From Achromobacter pestifer (GTDB taxonomy: Bacteria > Pseudomonadota > Gammaproteobacteria > Burkholderiales > Burkholderiaceae_B), in NCBI RefSeq assembly GCF_902859625.1, contig NZ_CADIJX010000008.1:62001-126000 (forward strand): a stretch of DNA of 64,000 nucleotides, given 5' to 3'. Below are positions 36,669 to 46,734 of this stretch, one piece after another. Under the pieces are notes generated by a model. That model did not search any database. It worked only from the letters and a program-made list of their open reading frames with translations, and was not told the DNA's origin. The position numbers and the translations under genes were made by a program. Position 1 is the stretch's first letter. The number at the start of each line of letters is the position of its first letter.

Positions 36669-37361
36669 ATGACCAAGCCGATTCCCGAAGATCCGCAAGC
36701 CGAAGATCGCGTCGCATCCGTGGACAGCCTGCCGTTCTTTCATGCTCATCGGCGGTTGGTGTTGTGCGGTCTGCTGTTCGTGGTGGCGGGCGGCACGGCT
36801 TATGCCCTGGGCCGTTCGCCCAGCCTGGCGCTGCTGCTAGGCTTTGACGCCGCCGCGCTGGTGTTCCTGCTGCTGACGGCCAGGGTGTTTGGCCAGACCA
36901 CCCCGGCGTCCATGCGCGTGCATGCCAAGCAGCAGGACGTGGGACGTTTCGGCGTGCTGTGGAGCAGCGTGGCACTGTCCTGCATGGTGATGGTGTCGCT
37001 ATGGGTGGAACTGCGCGGCGAAAGCAACACGGGTGGCGTGGTGGACATGCTGGCCGCCGCCACCACCATCGTGATGTCCTGGCTTTACATGAACATGATC
37101 TTCGCGCTGCACTATGCGCACAGCTATTACGGCCATCGAACCGACACGCACAAGGGGTTGGACTTTCCCGGAACGGACGAACCCGACTACTGGGATTTCG
37201 CGTATTTCGCGCTGGTGCTGGGCATGACGTTCCAGGTGTCTGATGTGCAAATCATCAACCGGCGCGTGCGGCGGATGGCGCTGATGCACAGCGTCATCGC
37301 CTTCTTCTTCAATGTCTTCATCATCGCGATCAGCGTCAACGTGGCGGCGGGAAAAGCCTGA
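36669..37361 (+). CDS. DUF1345 membrane protein
   Basis: The 230-residue protein has four or five hydrophobic helices and the DUF1345 marks LHYAHSYYG near residue 150 and [26 protein letters not shown]. Function is unknown. AGGAG precedes the ATG; a longer frame from inside the chromate gene was not used. It lies 32 bp after the transporter and may be cotranscribed, but a functional link is not shown. Confidence 0.87.
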   Translation: MTKPIPEDPQAEDRVASVDSLPFFHAHRRLVLCGLLFVVAGGTAYALGRSPSLALLLGFDAAALVFLLLTARVFGQTTPASMRVHAKQQDVGRFGVLWSSVALSCMVMVSLWVELRGESNTGGVVDMLAAATTIVMSWLYMNMIFALHYAHSYYGHRTDTHKGLDFPGTDEPDYWDFAYFALVLGMTFQVSDVQIINRRVRRMALMHSVIAFFFNVFIIAISVNVAAGKA

Positions 37362-37430
37362 AAAAAAGGATGACCCCCACGCTGCGGCGGGGGAAAGGGA
37401 CCCCCACGCCGCGCACGCCTTGCGCAGCGA

Positions 37431-38552
37431 TCAGGCCGCTGCGGCCAATCTCCACAATGACGTGACTTCTTTCGAGCGGGCCGCGTACAGCGGGTCGCTC
37501 GGGTCTTTCGCGCGGCTATGCGTGGGGCGCGTGTCGATGCGTTCGACGACGCGCAAGCCGGCTTGCTGGATCATCTCAAGCAACGCTTCGTGCGTGCGCA
37601 GGCCCAGGTGTTCGGCCAGGTCCGACAGGATCAGCCAGCCTTCACCATTGGGCGTCAGATGCGCGGTCAGCCCGTTGAGGAAACCGCGCAGCATGCGACT
37701 GTCGGGGTCATAGACGGCATGCTCGACAGGCGAGCTGGGGCGTGCGGGCAGCCACGGCGGATTGCAGACGATCAGCGAGACCCGGCCTTCCGGGAACAGG
37801 TCGGCCTCAACGATGTCGACCTGCTTATCCAGGCCCAGCCGCTCAATGTTCTCGCGGGCGCAAGCCAGCGCGCGCGGATCCTGGTCGGTGCCGATGACGC
37901 GCTTGCCGCCACGGCGTGCGATCACGGCGGCCAGGACGCCGGTGCCGGTGCCGATATCGAAGGCCACGCTGCCTCGCGGCATCGGGGTGTTCGCCACCAA
38001 TTCCACATACTCGCCGCGCAGCGGGGAAAACACGCCGTAGTGCGGGTGGATGCGGTTGTTCAGGACGGGAATCTCCACGCCCTTCTTGCGCCATTCAAAG
38101 GCGCCGATCAGGCCCAGCAATTCACGCAACGACGCCACATAGGGCTCATCGGCGGGGCCGTGGGCTTCTTCGCAGGCTTGTCGCGCGTCGGGCGCGCGGC
38201 GCAGCGAAATGCCGTGGCCGGCGTCAAACGGAATCAGCAGCATGCCCAGGATGCGGGCGCGTTGCGATTGGATCTGGCGATGCTGGTTGAAGGCTTCCAG
38301 CAAGGTGTCCACGGGTTTGCGGGGCCGCTTGTCCACGCGCCGGGTCATCGCTTGCAGCAGCAGGCGCGCATTCTGGAAGTCGCCGCGCCACAGCAGGCCC
38401 ACGCCTTCGCAGGCCTGGCGGTAGGCCATGTCCGCGGTCAGGGTGTCGTCCACCACCACCACGCGCTTGGGCGGCGTCGCGCCGGTTTCAGAGCGCCAGC
38501 GGGCGGAATGGGGGACATCTTGTTCTTCCCAGTGCAATTCGGGGGCGCTCAA
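37431..38552 (-). CDS. Class I SAM-dependent methyltransferase
   Basis: This 373-residue protein has a long N-terminal region of about 190 residues, then the methyltransferase fold: motif I VAFDIGTGTGVLAAV and motif IV VCNPPWLPAR, the NPPW type of N-methylating enzymes such as PrmC and RlmG. The target could be rRNA or a protein; the sequence does not decide. It stands alone on the minus strand downstream of the OFA transporter terminator. Confidence 0.85.
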   Translation of the reverse strand: MSAPELHWEEQDVPHSARWRSETGATPPKRVVVVDDTLTADMAYRQACEGVGLLWRGDFQNARLLLQAMTRRVDKRPRKPVDTLLEAFNQHRQIQSQRARILGMLLIPFDAGHGISLRRAPDARQACEEAHGPADEPYVASLRELLGLIGAFEWRKKGVEIPVLNNRIHPHYGVFSPLRGEYVELVANTPMPRGSVAFDIGTGTGVLAAVIARRGGKRVIGTDQDPRALACARENIERLGLDKQVDIVEADLFPEGRVSLIVCNPPWLPARPSSPVEHAVYDPDSRMLRGFLNGLTAHLTPNGEGWLILSDLAEHLGLRTHEALLEMIQQAGLRVVERIDTRPTHSRAKDPSDPLYAARSKEVTSLWRLAAAA

Positions 38553-38600
38553 CGTGACGCTCCAGCAAGGACGGGGGGACGGGGCAGGATCATGAGGGAA

Positions 38601-38645
38601 TATAAAAAGAAAAGGCGCGGGCTGCCAATGTAGCAGCTTCGCGCC
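38601..38645 (-). terminator. Rho-independent terminator after the OFA transporter
   Basis: On the minus strand a GGCGCG...CGCGCC stem (38640-38645 with 38614-38619) encloses a second GCTGC/GCAGC stem and is followed by TTTTCTTTTTATATT. It lies 46 bases past the transporter stop. A further perfect 8-bp stem with a 4-base loop (38656-38675) lies between the stop and this terminator. Confidence 0.85.
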
Positions 38646-38690
38646 CCGGGGCGGTGCGGCGCCGTGAGGCGCCGCTCGGCCGGACAGGCC

Positions 38691-40358
38691 TCAGTGGAAC
38701 AGGACGACCGCCTTTTGCAGCGTGATCCAGATGCCCCAGGCCAGCGGGATGCCCACGCAGGCCCAGGCGAACATCACCAGGGCGGCAGGGGTGCGGAACG
38801 TCGAGGTGCTCACGCCATGGGTTTCGGAGGCGGCGGCGCGCTCGTGCGCCAGCGCCTTTTCCTGCGCCAGTTCTGCTTCCGTCATGAAGTACTTGGGGTT
38901 CACGGGGCGGATCGCCAGATTGCACAGGAAGCCCAGCACCAGCATGCCCGCCAGGATGTACATGGTGATGTCGTAGACCTGCGCGCGCGGCACGCCGATC
39001 GACAACTGGTATTCCCGGATGTAGTTCACCAGCACCGGGCCGAAGATGCCCGCTGCCGACCACGCCGTCAGCAGGCGGCCGTGGATGGCGCCCACCATCT
39101 GCGTGCCGAACAGGTCGGCCAGATAGGCCGGCACCGTGGCGAAGCCGCCGCCATACATGGACAGGATCACGCAGAAGGCGGCCACGAACAAGGCCAGGGC
39201 GCCCATATGCGCGGTCCACGGAATGGCGGCATACAGCACGAAGCCCAGCACGAAGAAGACCAGGTAAGTCATCTTGCGGCCCAGCTTGTCCGACAGGCTG
39301 GCCCAGAAGAACCGGCCGCCGATGTTGAACAGGCTGAGCAGGCCGGTGAAGCCCGCGGCAATGGCGGCGATGGCCGCCAACTGATCCTTGTCCAACTGGC
39401 CAAAGCCCAGTTCCGGCTTATTGATCAGGCCTCCGCCGAACACCTCTTGCAGCAAGGGGGACGCCATGCCCAGGATGCCGATGCCCGCCGTCACGTTCAG
39501 GCACAGCACCAGCCACACCAGCCAGAACTGCGGCACGCCCCAGACACGCTTCACATGGACGTGGCCCTTGGTGATCATCGCGTTGTTGGCTTGCTTGGCC
39601 GGGGCCGTCCAGCCTTCAGGCTTCCAGCCCGTGGGCGGCACGCGGTAGCCCAGGGCGCCAGACATCATGAAGATGAAATACACCACCGCCATGGTCAGGA
39701 ATGTCTGCCAGACGCCGGGCGAGGTCGGGGTGGCAAAGTGGCGCATCAACAGGTCCGCCAGCGGGGCGCCGATCATCGCGCCGCCGCCGAAGCCCATGAT
39801 GGCCATGCCGGTTGCCATGCCCCGGCGGTCGGGAAACCACTTGATCAATGTGCTGACGGGCGAGATATAGCCCAGGCCCAGCCCGATGCCGCCAATGACG
39901 CCGGACCCCAGCCACAGCATCCACATCTGGTGCAGATACACGCCGATGGACGAGATGACCAGGCCGCCGCACCAGCACAGGGCCGACACCACGCCCGCCT
40001 TGCGGGGACCGGCGCGCTCCAGCCAGCCGCCCCACAGCGCGGCCGAGCAGCCCAGCAGCACGAAGAACAAGGTGTACATCCACCCCATCGTCGAAATCTT
40101 CCAGTCGCAACTGGTCGTGAAGAGTTCGGCGACCAGGCTCATATCCGCCGGGCAGGCCAGCGGCTTGGCGCCGCCCACCATCTTGGACAACGGCAGCCAG
40201 AAGACCGAGAAGCCGTAGGCCATGCCAATGCATAGATGGATGGCCAGGGCGGCCGGCGGCACGAGCCAGCGCGAGAACCCCGGCCCGGCGATGGTGCGTT
40301 CTTTGTCAAAGAAGCCCGGCTTTGAGCCGGGCAGGTCCAGGGTGGCGGTGCTTTCCAT
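38691..40358 (-). CDS. OFA-family MFS transporter (oxalate/formate antiporter type)
   Basis: The 555-residue permease has at least 12 hydrophobic helices and the MFS loop motif FPDRRGMATGMAIMGFGGGAMIG between helices. It is longer than OxlT because of cytoplasmic loops. OFA proteins move oxalate, formate or other small acids. Its gene follows fdsGBACD by 121 bp on the same strand, so it probably supplies formate to the dehydrogenase; substrate is inferred from context. It ends at a good intrinsic terminator. Confidence 0.88.
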   Translation of the reverse strand: MESTATLDLPGSKPGFFDKERTIAGPGFSRWLVPPAALAIHLCIGMAYGFSVFWLPLSKMVGGAKPLACPADMSLVAELFTTSCDWKISTMGWMYTLFFVLLGCSAALWGGWLERAGPRKAGVVSALCWCGGLVISSIGVYLHQMWMLWLGSGVIGGIGLGLGYISPVSTLIKWFPDRRGMATGMAIMGFGGGAMIGAPLADLLMRHFATPTSPGVWQTFLTMAVVYFIFMMSGALGYRVPPTGWKPEGWTAPAKQANNAMITKGHVHVKRVWGVPQFWLVWLVLCLNVTAGIGILGMASPLLQEVFGGGLINKPELGFGQLDKDQLAAIAAIAAGFTGLLSLFNIGGRFFWASLSDKLGRKMTYLVFFVLGFVLYAAIPWTAHMGALALFVAAFCVILSMYGGGFATVPAYLADLFGTQMVGAIHGRLLTAWSAAGIFGPVLVNYIREYQLSIGVPRAQVYDITMYILAGMLVLGFLCNLAIRPVNPKYFMTEAELAQEKALAHERAAASETHGVSTSTFRTPAALVMFAWACVGIPLAWGIWITLQKAVVLFH

Positions 40359-40479
40359 GTAGTCTCCTCAGGGGTGCGGCTTTATAGCGCGCGCCGACCG
40401 GAAATAGAACGGTTGCGCGGCCTCTTTTTGAATCCGTCACTGCGTGCTGCCTACTGACTGCGGTAAAGCGGGCGTCCGG

Positions 40480-40737
40480 CTACCCCACGCGGGGGGCGGG
40501 CGTCAGGCGCTGGCGGTTTTGCGTCACGGCGTCCAGTACCAGAGGGTGCAACTGTTCCACGCCGGCATCGCCGTCGGGGCTTTGCGCAAGAAAGTCCAAT
40601 AGTTCGTTGCGCATGCGGGGTTCCCAGAACTTATGGATATGGTTGGCCACGCCTTCCATCGCTTCGGGGCGGTCTGGCATGGCGTCGAAGAATTGGCCGA
40701 TGCGATTGGCCATGCGGATCAGATTGCCGATTTCCAT
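40480..40737 (-). CDS. fdsD: Formate dehydrogenase delta subunit FdsD
   Basis: This 85-residue protein begins MEIGNLIRMANRIGQFFDA and contains VANHIHKFWEPRMR, typical of the small FdsD subunit needed for assembly of the NAD-linked Mo formate dehydrogenase. It is the last gene in the order G-B-A-C-D, the same as in Cupriavidus. It starts 18 bases after the fdhD stop. Confidence 0.93.
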   Translation of the reverse strand: MEIGNLIRMANRIGQFFDAMPDRPEAMEGVANHIHKFWEPRMRNELLDFLAQSPDGDAGVEQLHPLVLDAVTQNRQRLTPAPRVG

Positions 40738-40755
40738 TGCGCGTAAGGGTCCGGT

Positions 40756-41577
40756 TCAGGGGATAAGGCGGTCGGGGTGGGAATACAGGGTCGCGTTGTC
40801 ATTGCGCAGGAATCCGACCAGGCTGACATTGGCGTCTCGCGCCAGGCGGATGGCCAGGTCGGTGGGGGCGGACACCGCGGCCAGCACGGCCACGCCGGCC
40901 GCCGCCGTCTTCTGCACCATTTCAAAGCTGGCGCGGCTGGACACCAGCACGATGCCGTCGCCGGCATGCATCGCCTGGCGTGCCAGCGCGCCGACCAGCT
41001 TGTCCAGTGCGTTGTGCCGGCCCACGTCCTCGCGCACCAGCGCCACCACGCCATCCGCGCCGGCCCAGCCTGCCGCATGGGTGGCGCCCGTGATGTCGTG
41101 CAACGCCTGGCGGGCGCGCATGTCGCGCATGGCCGCCAGCACGGAGGGAATGCGCACGGACGCCCCGTTGGTGACGGGCGCCACCGGGCGCAAGACTTCC
41201 GGCAAGGTTTCCACGCCGCACAACCCGCAGCCGGTGCGGCCGGCCATGGCGCGGCGGCGCGTCTTCAGCCGCACCTCGCAGGCGCTGGAGATTTCCAATT
41301 GCACGACGATGCCGTCGCATTGCGGCAGCAGATCGATGCCGCGCACGTCGCTGACGGATTCGATGATGCCTTCCGACAAGGCGAAGCCCACGGCAAAGTC
41401 TTCCAGGTCCGCAGGCGTGGCCAACATGGTGGCGTGGCTGATGCCATTGAATTCCAGCGCCACCGGGGTTTCGAGGGCGACGAAGTCGGTCTCGACGGTC
41501 GGGGCGATGGCCCCGTCCCGCACGCGCGTGACCTGGATCTGCGTGCAGTCGGGACGGGAGGTCGGGGGCGTGGTCAT
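40756..41577 (-). CDS. fdsC: Formate dehydrogenase accessory sulfurtransferase FdhD (FdsC)
   Basis: The 273-residue chaperone transfers sulfur to the molybdenum cofactor of formate dehydrogenase. The CGLCG motif that carries the persulfide is present (AGRTGCGLCGVETL), as is the C-terminal VLVSSRASFEMVQKTAAAG. It sits between fdsA and fdsD, consistent with fdsC naming. The gap to fdsA is 31 bp. Confidence 0.94.
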   Translation of the reverse strand: MTTPPTSRPDCTQIQVTRVRDGAIAPTVETDFVALETPVALEFNGISHATMLATPADLEDFAVGFALSEGIIESVSDVRGIDLLPQCDGIVVQLEISSACEVRLKTRRRAMAGRTGCGLCGVETLPEVLRPVAPVTNGASVRIPSVLAAMRDMRARQALHDITGATHAAGWAGADGVVALVREDVGRHNALDKLVGALARQAMHAGDGIVLVSSRASFEMVQKTAAAGVAVLAAVSAPTDLAIRLARDANVSLVGFLRNDNATLYSHPDRLIP

Positions 41578-41608
41578 GGCATCCAGGGCGGTCGTGGCGG
41601 GCAGGAGG

Positions 41609-44485
41609 TTACTTCCCGGTCAGCGCCGCTTCGCTTTCGCGCGATCGCTCGCGCAGCAGCTTTTGCTGAATGTCCGCAAAGCGGGACCATTGGCGTTGCC
41701 ATTCCGAAGGCTGGGACACCCGTGTGATCTGCACGGCCGTGACCTTGTATTCGGGACAGTTGGTCGCCCAGTCGGAGTTGTCCGTGGTGACGACGTTGGC
41801 GCCGGACTCGGGGAAGTGGAACGTGGTGTATACCACGCCCGGTTGGACCCGATCGGTCAGGGTGGCGCGCAGAACCGTCTCGCCCGCGCGGCTCTGAACG
41901 CCGACCCAATCGCCCTCGGCCACGCCCCGGTCCTCGGCATCCTGCGGATGCAGTTCCAGCACGTCTTCGCCATGCCACATCACATTGGGCGTGCGCCGCG
42001 TCTGGGCGCCCACGTTGTATTGGGACAGGATGCGGCCCGTCGTCAGCAGCAGGGGGAAGCGGCGCGTGCTGCGTTCGTCGGTCGGCACGTACTTGGTGAT
42101 CATGAACTTGCCCTTGCCGCGCACGAAGGTGTCGATGTGCATGATGGGCGTGCCTTCCGGCGCGTCGTCGTTGCACGGCCATTGCAAGCTGCCCAGCTTG
42201 TCCAGCTTGTCGTAGCTGACGCCCGAGAACGTCGGGGTCAGCCGGGCGATCTCTTCCATGATCTCGCGCGGGTGCTTGTAGTTCATGGGGTAGCCCAGCG
42301 CATTCGACAGCGCAACCGTCACTTCCCAGTCCGACTTGCCGTTCTTGGGTTCCATGACTTTGCGCACGCGGGAAATACGGCGTTCTGCATTGGTGAAGGT
42401 GCCGTCCTTTTCCAGGAACGACGAGCCCGGCAGGAACACGTGCGCATACTTGGCGGTTTCGTTCAGGAACAAGTCCTGCACCACGATGCACTCCATCGCG
42501 GCCAGCGACGCCGCCACGTGTTGGGTATTGGGGTCGGACTGCACGATGTCTTCGCCCTGGCAGTACAGGCCCTTGAACGAGCCGCCCAGGGCGGCTTCAA
42601 ACATGTTCGGAATGCGCAAGCCGGGTTCTGGCTGCAAGGTCACGCCCCAGTCTTTTTCAAACTGTGCGCGCACCGTATTGTCGGAGATATGGCGGTAGCC
42701 CGGCAGTTCGTGCGGGAACGATCCCATGTCGCACGAGCCCTGCACGTTGTTCTGCCCGCGCAGCGGATTCACGCCCACGCCCTCGCGGCCGATGTTGCCG
42801 GTGGCCATTGCCAGGTTGGCGATGGCCATGACGGTGGTGGACCCCTGGCTGTGCTCGGTCACGCCCAGGCCGTAGTAGATGGATCCGTTGCCGCCGGTGG
42901 CGAACAAGCGTGCGGCGCCGCGCACGGCCTGCGCCGGCACGCCCGTGATTTCCTCCATGGCTTCCGGCGAATTCTCAGGCAGTGACACGAAATCGCGCCA
43001 CTCGTTGAAGGCCTTGGCTTCGCAACGTTCAGCCACGAAAGCCTCATCGATCAGGCCGTCGGTGGCGATCACGTGGGCCAGCGACGACAGCAACGCGGTA
43101 TTGGTGCCGGGCCGCACTTGCAGGTGGAAGTCCGCCTTGATGTGCGGGGAACTGACCAGTTCGATGCGGCGCGGATCAATCACGATCAGGCGCGCGCCCT
43201 GGCGCAGCCGGCGCTTCAGGCGCGAGGCGAATACCGGGTGGCCGCTGCTGGGGTTGGCACCCATCACGATGACGACATCGGTATGCATCACCGAATCGAA
43301 GGTCTGCGTGCCGGCGGATTCACCCAATGTCTGCTTCAGGCCGTAGCCGGTCGGCGAATGGCACACGCGCGCGCAGGTATCGACGTTATTGGTGCCGAAC
43401 GCCGCGCGCACCAGCTTCTGCACCAGCCAGGTTTCTTCGTTGGTGCAGCGTGATGAGGTGATGCCGCCCACTGCGTCGCGCCCATACTGGCTTTGAATGC
43501 GGCGGAATTCGGAAGCGGCGTAGTTGATCGCTTCGTCCCAGGACACTTCCTTCCAGGAATCCGTGATGTGCTTGCGGATCATGGGCTTGAGCACACGTTC
43601 CTTGTGCGTCGCATAGCCCCAGGCGAAGCGGCCCTTCACGCAGGAGTGCCCACGGTTGGCCTGGCCATCTTTCCACGGCACCATGCGCACGACTTCCTGG
43701 CCCTTCATCTCGGCCTTGAAGCCGCAGCCCACGCCGCAATAGGCGCAGGTGGTCACGACCGAGTGCTCGGCCTGACCCATCATGATGACGGTTTTCTCTT
43801 GCAAGGTGGACGTCGGACAGGCTTGCACGCAGGCGCCGCAGGACACGCATTCGCTGTCCAGGAACGGCTGGTCTTGTCCCGGCGACACCCGCGACTCGAA
43901 ACCCTTGCCCGAGATCGTCAGGGCAAAGGTGCCCTGGGTTTCCTCGCAGGCGCGCACGCAGCGGTTGCAGACAATGCACTTGGAAGCGTCGTAGCTGAAG
44001 TACGGGTTGGAGTCGTCCGTCGCGGCCTTCAGGTGGTTGGCGCCGTCGTAGCCGTAACGCACATTGCGCAGGCCCACCACGCCTGCCATGTCCTGCAATT
44101 CGCAGTCGCCATTGGCGGGGCAGGTCAGGCAGTCCAGCGGGTGATCCGAGATGTACAGCTCCATGACGCCACGGCGCAGATCGTGCAGCTTGGGCGTTTC
44201 GGTGTACACCACCATGCCGTTCTCGGCCGGCGTGGTGCAGGATGCCGGATAGCCGCGGCGGCCTTCGATCTGCACCAGGCAGAGCCGGCAAGAGCCAAAG
44301 GGCTCCAGGCTGTCAGTCGCGCACAGCTTGGGGATGTTGATGCCGGCCTCGGCGGCCGCGCGCATCAGGGAGGTGCCTTCGGCGACGCTGATTTCCTGTC
44401 CATCGATGGTCAGGGTGACGGTGTTTTCCGAAATCCGTTCCGGTGTGCCCAGGTCGCGGTCGCGCTTGATGACGGTCTCTAGCAT
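41609..44485 (-). CDS. fdsA: NAD-dependent formate dehydrogenase alpha subunit FdsA
   Basis: The 958-residue catalytic subunit oxidises formate to CO2. Residues 1-240 form the NuoG-like iron-sulfur part: a 2Fe-2S domain with GSCRLC, a His/Cys cluster, then ferredoxin clusters (CIVCNRCVRAC and CVSCGACVQAC). Next comes the 4Fe-4S cluster CAYCGVGC and the molybdopterin domain with active-site C375 in ARVCHSPTG. No in-frame TGA is present, so it uses Cys and not selenocysteine. The bis-MGD cofactor should come from the Moco genes 4-8 kb away. The soluble complex feeds electrons via FdsB to NAD. Confidence 0.97.
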   Translation of the reverse strand: MLETVIKRDRDLGTPERISENTVTLTIDGQEISVAEGTSLMRAAAEAGINIPKLCATDSLEPFGSCRLCLVQIEGRRGYPASCTTPAENGMVVYTETPKLHDLRRGVMELYISDHPLDCLTCPANGDCELQDMAGVVGLRNVRYGYDGANHLKAATDDSNPYFSYDASKCIVCNRCVRACEETQGTFALTISGKGFESRVSPGQDQPFLDSECVSCGACVQACPTSTLQEKTVIMMGQAEHSVVTTCAYCGVGCGFKAEMKGQEVVRMVPWKDGQANRGHSCVKGRFAWGYATHKERVLKPMIRKHITDSWKEVSWDEAINYAASEFRRIQSQYGRDAVGGITSSRCTNEETWLVQKLVRAAFGTNNVDTCARVCHSPTGYGLKQTLGESAGTQTFDSVMHTDVVIVMGANPSSGHPVFASRLKRRLRQGARLIVIDPRRIELVSSPHIKADFHLQVRPGTNTALLSSLAHVIATDGLIDEAFVAERCEAKAFNEWRDFVSLPENSPEAMEEITGVPAQAVRGAARLFATGGNGSIYYGLGVTEHSQGSTTVMAIANLAMATGNIGREGVGVNPLRGQNNVQGSCDMGSFPHELPGYRHISDNTVRAQFEKDWGVTLQPEPGLRIPNMFEAALGGSFKGLYCQGEDIVQSDPNTQHVAASLAAMECIVVQDLFLNETAKYAHVFLPGSSFLEKDGTFTNAERRISRVRKVMEPKNGKSDWEVTVALSNALGYPMNYKHPREIMEEIARLTPTFSGVSYDKLDKLGSLQWPCNDDAPEGTPIMHIDTFVRGKGKFMITKYVPTDERSTRRFPLLLTTGRILSQYNVGAQTRRTPNVMWHGEDVLELHPQDAEDRGVAEGDWVGVQSRAGETVLRATLTDRVQPGVVYTTFHFPESGANVVTTDNSDWATNCPEYKVTAVQITRVSQPSEWQRQWSRFADIQQKLLRERSRESEAALTGK

Positions 44486-44500
44486 GTCGGTCTCTCGGGT

Positions 44501-46081
44501 TCAGGCCGCGTGCGCGGCAGACTGGGAGGACTCGATGCCGAAGTCCTGCGGAAAGTGGTTCAGCGCCGACAGCACCGGGTAGGGCGCCATGCCCCCCAAT
44601 GCGCAGAGCGAACCGCCCATCATCGTGTCGCACAGGTCGCGCAGCAGATGGACCTGCTGTTCGCGCTGTTTCGCGTCGGATCCGCCCGCCGCGATCTTGT
44701 CCAGGGTTTCGACGCCACGGGTCGAGCCAATGCGGCAAGGCGTGCATTTGCCACAGGACTCGATGGCACAGAACTCCATCGCGTAGCGGGCCATGCGAGC
44801 CATGTCCACGGTGTCGTCAAACGCCACCAGTCCACCGTGGCCGATCATCGCGGAAATCTGGATATAGGCTTCGTAGTCCAGCGGCACATCCCATTGCGAT
44901 TCCGGTAGATACGCACCCAGGGGGCCGCCCACCTGAACCGCGCGCAACGGGCGCCCCGAGGCGCTGCCGCCGCCGAATTCATACAGCAGGTCGCGCAGGC
45001 TCAGGCCGAAGGCCTTTTCCACCAGGCCGCCTTGCTTGAGGTTGCCGGCCAGTTGAAAGGGCAGCGTGCCGTGCGAGCGGCCCACGCCGTAGTCGCGGTA
45101 GTACGCCGCGCCCTTGGCCAGGATGATCGGCACCGTGGCCAGCGAGATCACGTTATTGATGACAGTGGGCTTGCCGAACAAGCCGGATATCGCCGGCAGC
45201 GGCGGCTTGGCGCGCACCACGCCGCGCTTGCCCTCCAGGCTTTCCAGCAAGGATGTTTCTTCGCCGCAGATGTAGGCGCCCGCGCCGGTGCGGACTTCCA
45301 TGTCGAACTGGCGGCCGCTGCCGTGCACGTCGCGGCCCAGCCAACCCACCGTGCGTGCCCGCGCGATGGCGGCTTCAAGCGTGGCGATGGCGTGGGGGTA
45401 TTCCGAGCGCACGTAGACGTAGCCGTAGGTCGCGCCGACCGCCAGGCCGGCGATGGTCATGCCTTCGATCAGCACGTAGGGGTCGCCTTCCATCAACAGG
45501 CGGTCGGCAAACGTGCCCGAATCGCCCTCGTCGGCGTTGCAGACGATGTACTTCTGGTCGCTGGGCGACCCCGCAACCGTCTTCCATTTGATGCCGGTCG
45601 GGAAGGCCGCGCCGCCACGGCCGCGCAAACCCGACGTGACCATTTCGTCGACGATCTGCGCGGGTGCCATGGACAGCGCCCGCTTCAGGCCGGCCAGGCC
45701 GCCGTGCGCCGCATAGTCCTGCAAGGACAAGGGGTCGATCACGCCCACGCGGGCGAAGGTCAGGCGTTCCTGGTGCTTCAGGTACGGGATGGCTTCGGTC
45801 AGGCCCAGGCACAAGGGATGCGCGCCGCCCGTCAGCCAACCGGCGTCGAACAGCGCGGTGACGTCTTCCGGCGCAACCGGCCCGTAGGCCACGCGGCCGT
45901 CGGGGGTCGCAATCTCGACCAGGGGTTCCAGCCACAGCAGCCCGCGCGAGCCATTGCGCACCACCTGCACGGATAGGCCGCGCTCGTCTGCGATGCGTTC
46001 AATGTCACGGGCCACCGCGTCGGCGTCCATGGCCAGGGCCGCGGCGTCGCGCGGTACGTAGATGACGATGGGGGCGCTCAT
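44501..46081 (-). CDS. fdsB: Formate dehydrogenase beta subunit FdsB (NADH-binding)
   Basis: This 526-residue NuoF-like subunit has a thioredoxin-like N-terminal domain (about 1-90) without cluster Cys, the FMN/NAD part with GRGGAAFPTGIKW and NADEGDSGTFADR, and a C-terminal 4Fe-4S motif ESCGKCTPCRIGSTR. It passes electrons to NAD. It overlaps fdsG by four bases and precedes fdsA by 15 bases. Confidence 0.96.
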   Translation of the reverse strand: MSAPIVIYVPRDAAALAMDADAVARDIERIADERGLSVQVVRNGSRGLLWLEPLVEIATPDGRVAYGPVAPEDVTALFDAGWLTGGAHPLCLGLTEAIPYLKHQERLTFARVGVIDPLSLQDYAAHGGLAGLKRALSMAPAQIVDEMVTSGLRGRGGAAFPTGIKWKTVAGSPSDQKYIVCNADEGDSGTFADRLLMEGDPYVLIEGMTIAGLAVGATYGYVYVRSEYPHAIATLEAAIARARTVGWLGRDVHGSGRQFDMEVRTGAGAYICGEETSLLESLEGKRGVVRAKPPLPAISGLFGKPTVINNVISLATVPIILAKGAAYYRDYGVGRSHGTLPFQLAGNLKQGGLVEKAFGLSLRDLLYEFGGGSASGRPLRAVQVGGPLGAYLPESQWDVPLDYEAYIQISAMIGHGGLVAFDDTVDMARMARYAMEFCAIESCGKCTPCRIGSTRGVETLDKIAAGGSDAKQREQQVHLLRDLCDTMMGGSLCALGGMAPYPVLSALNHFPQDFGIESSQSAAHAA

Positions 46082-46635
46082 GACGTGGCCTCCAGCGTGC
46101 GGGTCAGCAGGCGGTCGAGCTTGTCGGGGGTCACTCGGGCATGCGGCTGGCCGTCAATCATGACTGCGGGTGATTGGGCGCACAGGCCCAGGCAATACAC
46201 AGGTTCCAGCGTGAAATTGCCGTCCGCGGTGCTGGCATGGAAATCGCAGCCCAGCTTGGCGCGCGCATGGGCGGCCAGGTGTTCGCCACCCATCGCCTGA
46301 CAGGATTCGGCGCGACAGACCTCCAGCGTATGGCGCGCGGCCGGTTCGCTGCGGAAGTGGGGGTAGAAAGTGATGACGCCGTGGACTTCGGCGCGGGACA
46401 GGTTCAGGGCCTCGGCGATGGTTTGCACCGCCTCGGCCGGAATACAGCCTAGTTCGTGCTGCACCCCGTGCAGCACCGGCAGCAACGGGCCGGGCAGGTG
46501 TTGCAGCTGCGCAAGCACGCGCGCGGTGGCCGCGATGGCGGGAGTGGGGGACGCCTGGGCTGCGTCCAGAGCCAGTTTGCCGCCCCGGGCTCCGCCGCTG
46601 GACGCCAAGTCGGATTTTGCCTCGCGCTGATGCAC
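46078..46635 (-). CDS. fdsG: Formate dehydrogenase gamma subunit FdsG
   Basis: This 185-residue NuoE-like subunit has a 2Fe-2S thioredoxin fold with the Cys pairs CRAESC and CLGLC, and HGVQHELGCIPAEAV in its helical N-terminus. The first 30 residues are an unconserved extension, so a later start is possible. It is the first gene of the fds operon, 158 bp from divergent fdsR. Confidence 0.94.
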   Translation of the reverse strand: MHQREAKSDLASSGGARGGKLALDAAQASPTPAIAATARVLAQLQHLPGPLLPVLHGVQHELGCIPAEAVQTIAEALNLSRAEVHGVITFYPHFRSEPAARHTLEVCRAESCQAMGGEHLAAHARAKLGCDFHASTADGNFTLEPVYCLGLCAQSPAVMIDGQPHARVTPDKLDRLLTRTLEATS

Positions 46636-46695
46636 GGTGGTCTCCTCCAGTATTGCTGGGCCCCGTCCTGGGGTCTGTTGTGTTGGGTGGGATGC

Positions 46696-46734
46696 GGGAT
46701 ATTTAATATGTTTTTTTGAACATAAAAAAATCCC
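46696..46734. promoter_or_regulatory. Operator candidate between fdsG and fdsR
   Basis: A nearly centred interrupted palindrome pairs GGGAT (46696) with ATCCC (46730), and TATGTT (46707-46712) with AACATA (46719-46724). It lies in the AT-rich centre of the 158-bp gap between divergent genes, where the regulator FdsR should bind. It may overlap both promoters. Confidence 0.5.

Noticed and set aside
37362..37430. Terminator hairpin between the convergent DUF1345 and methyltransferase genes
   Set aside because: There are C-rich/G-rich stretches that can pair, but the stem is irregular and has no U-tract, so the call is not supported.
38664..40235. A 523-codon open frame antisense to the OFA transporter
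   Set aside because: His/Gln/Arg-rich composition without hydrophobic segments, opposite a typical permease; a shadow frame.
43361..43363. Selenocysteine in the formate dehydrogenase active site
   Set aside because: The active-site codon is TGC for C375 and no in-frame TGA occurs, so the enzyme is the Cys form.
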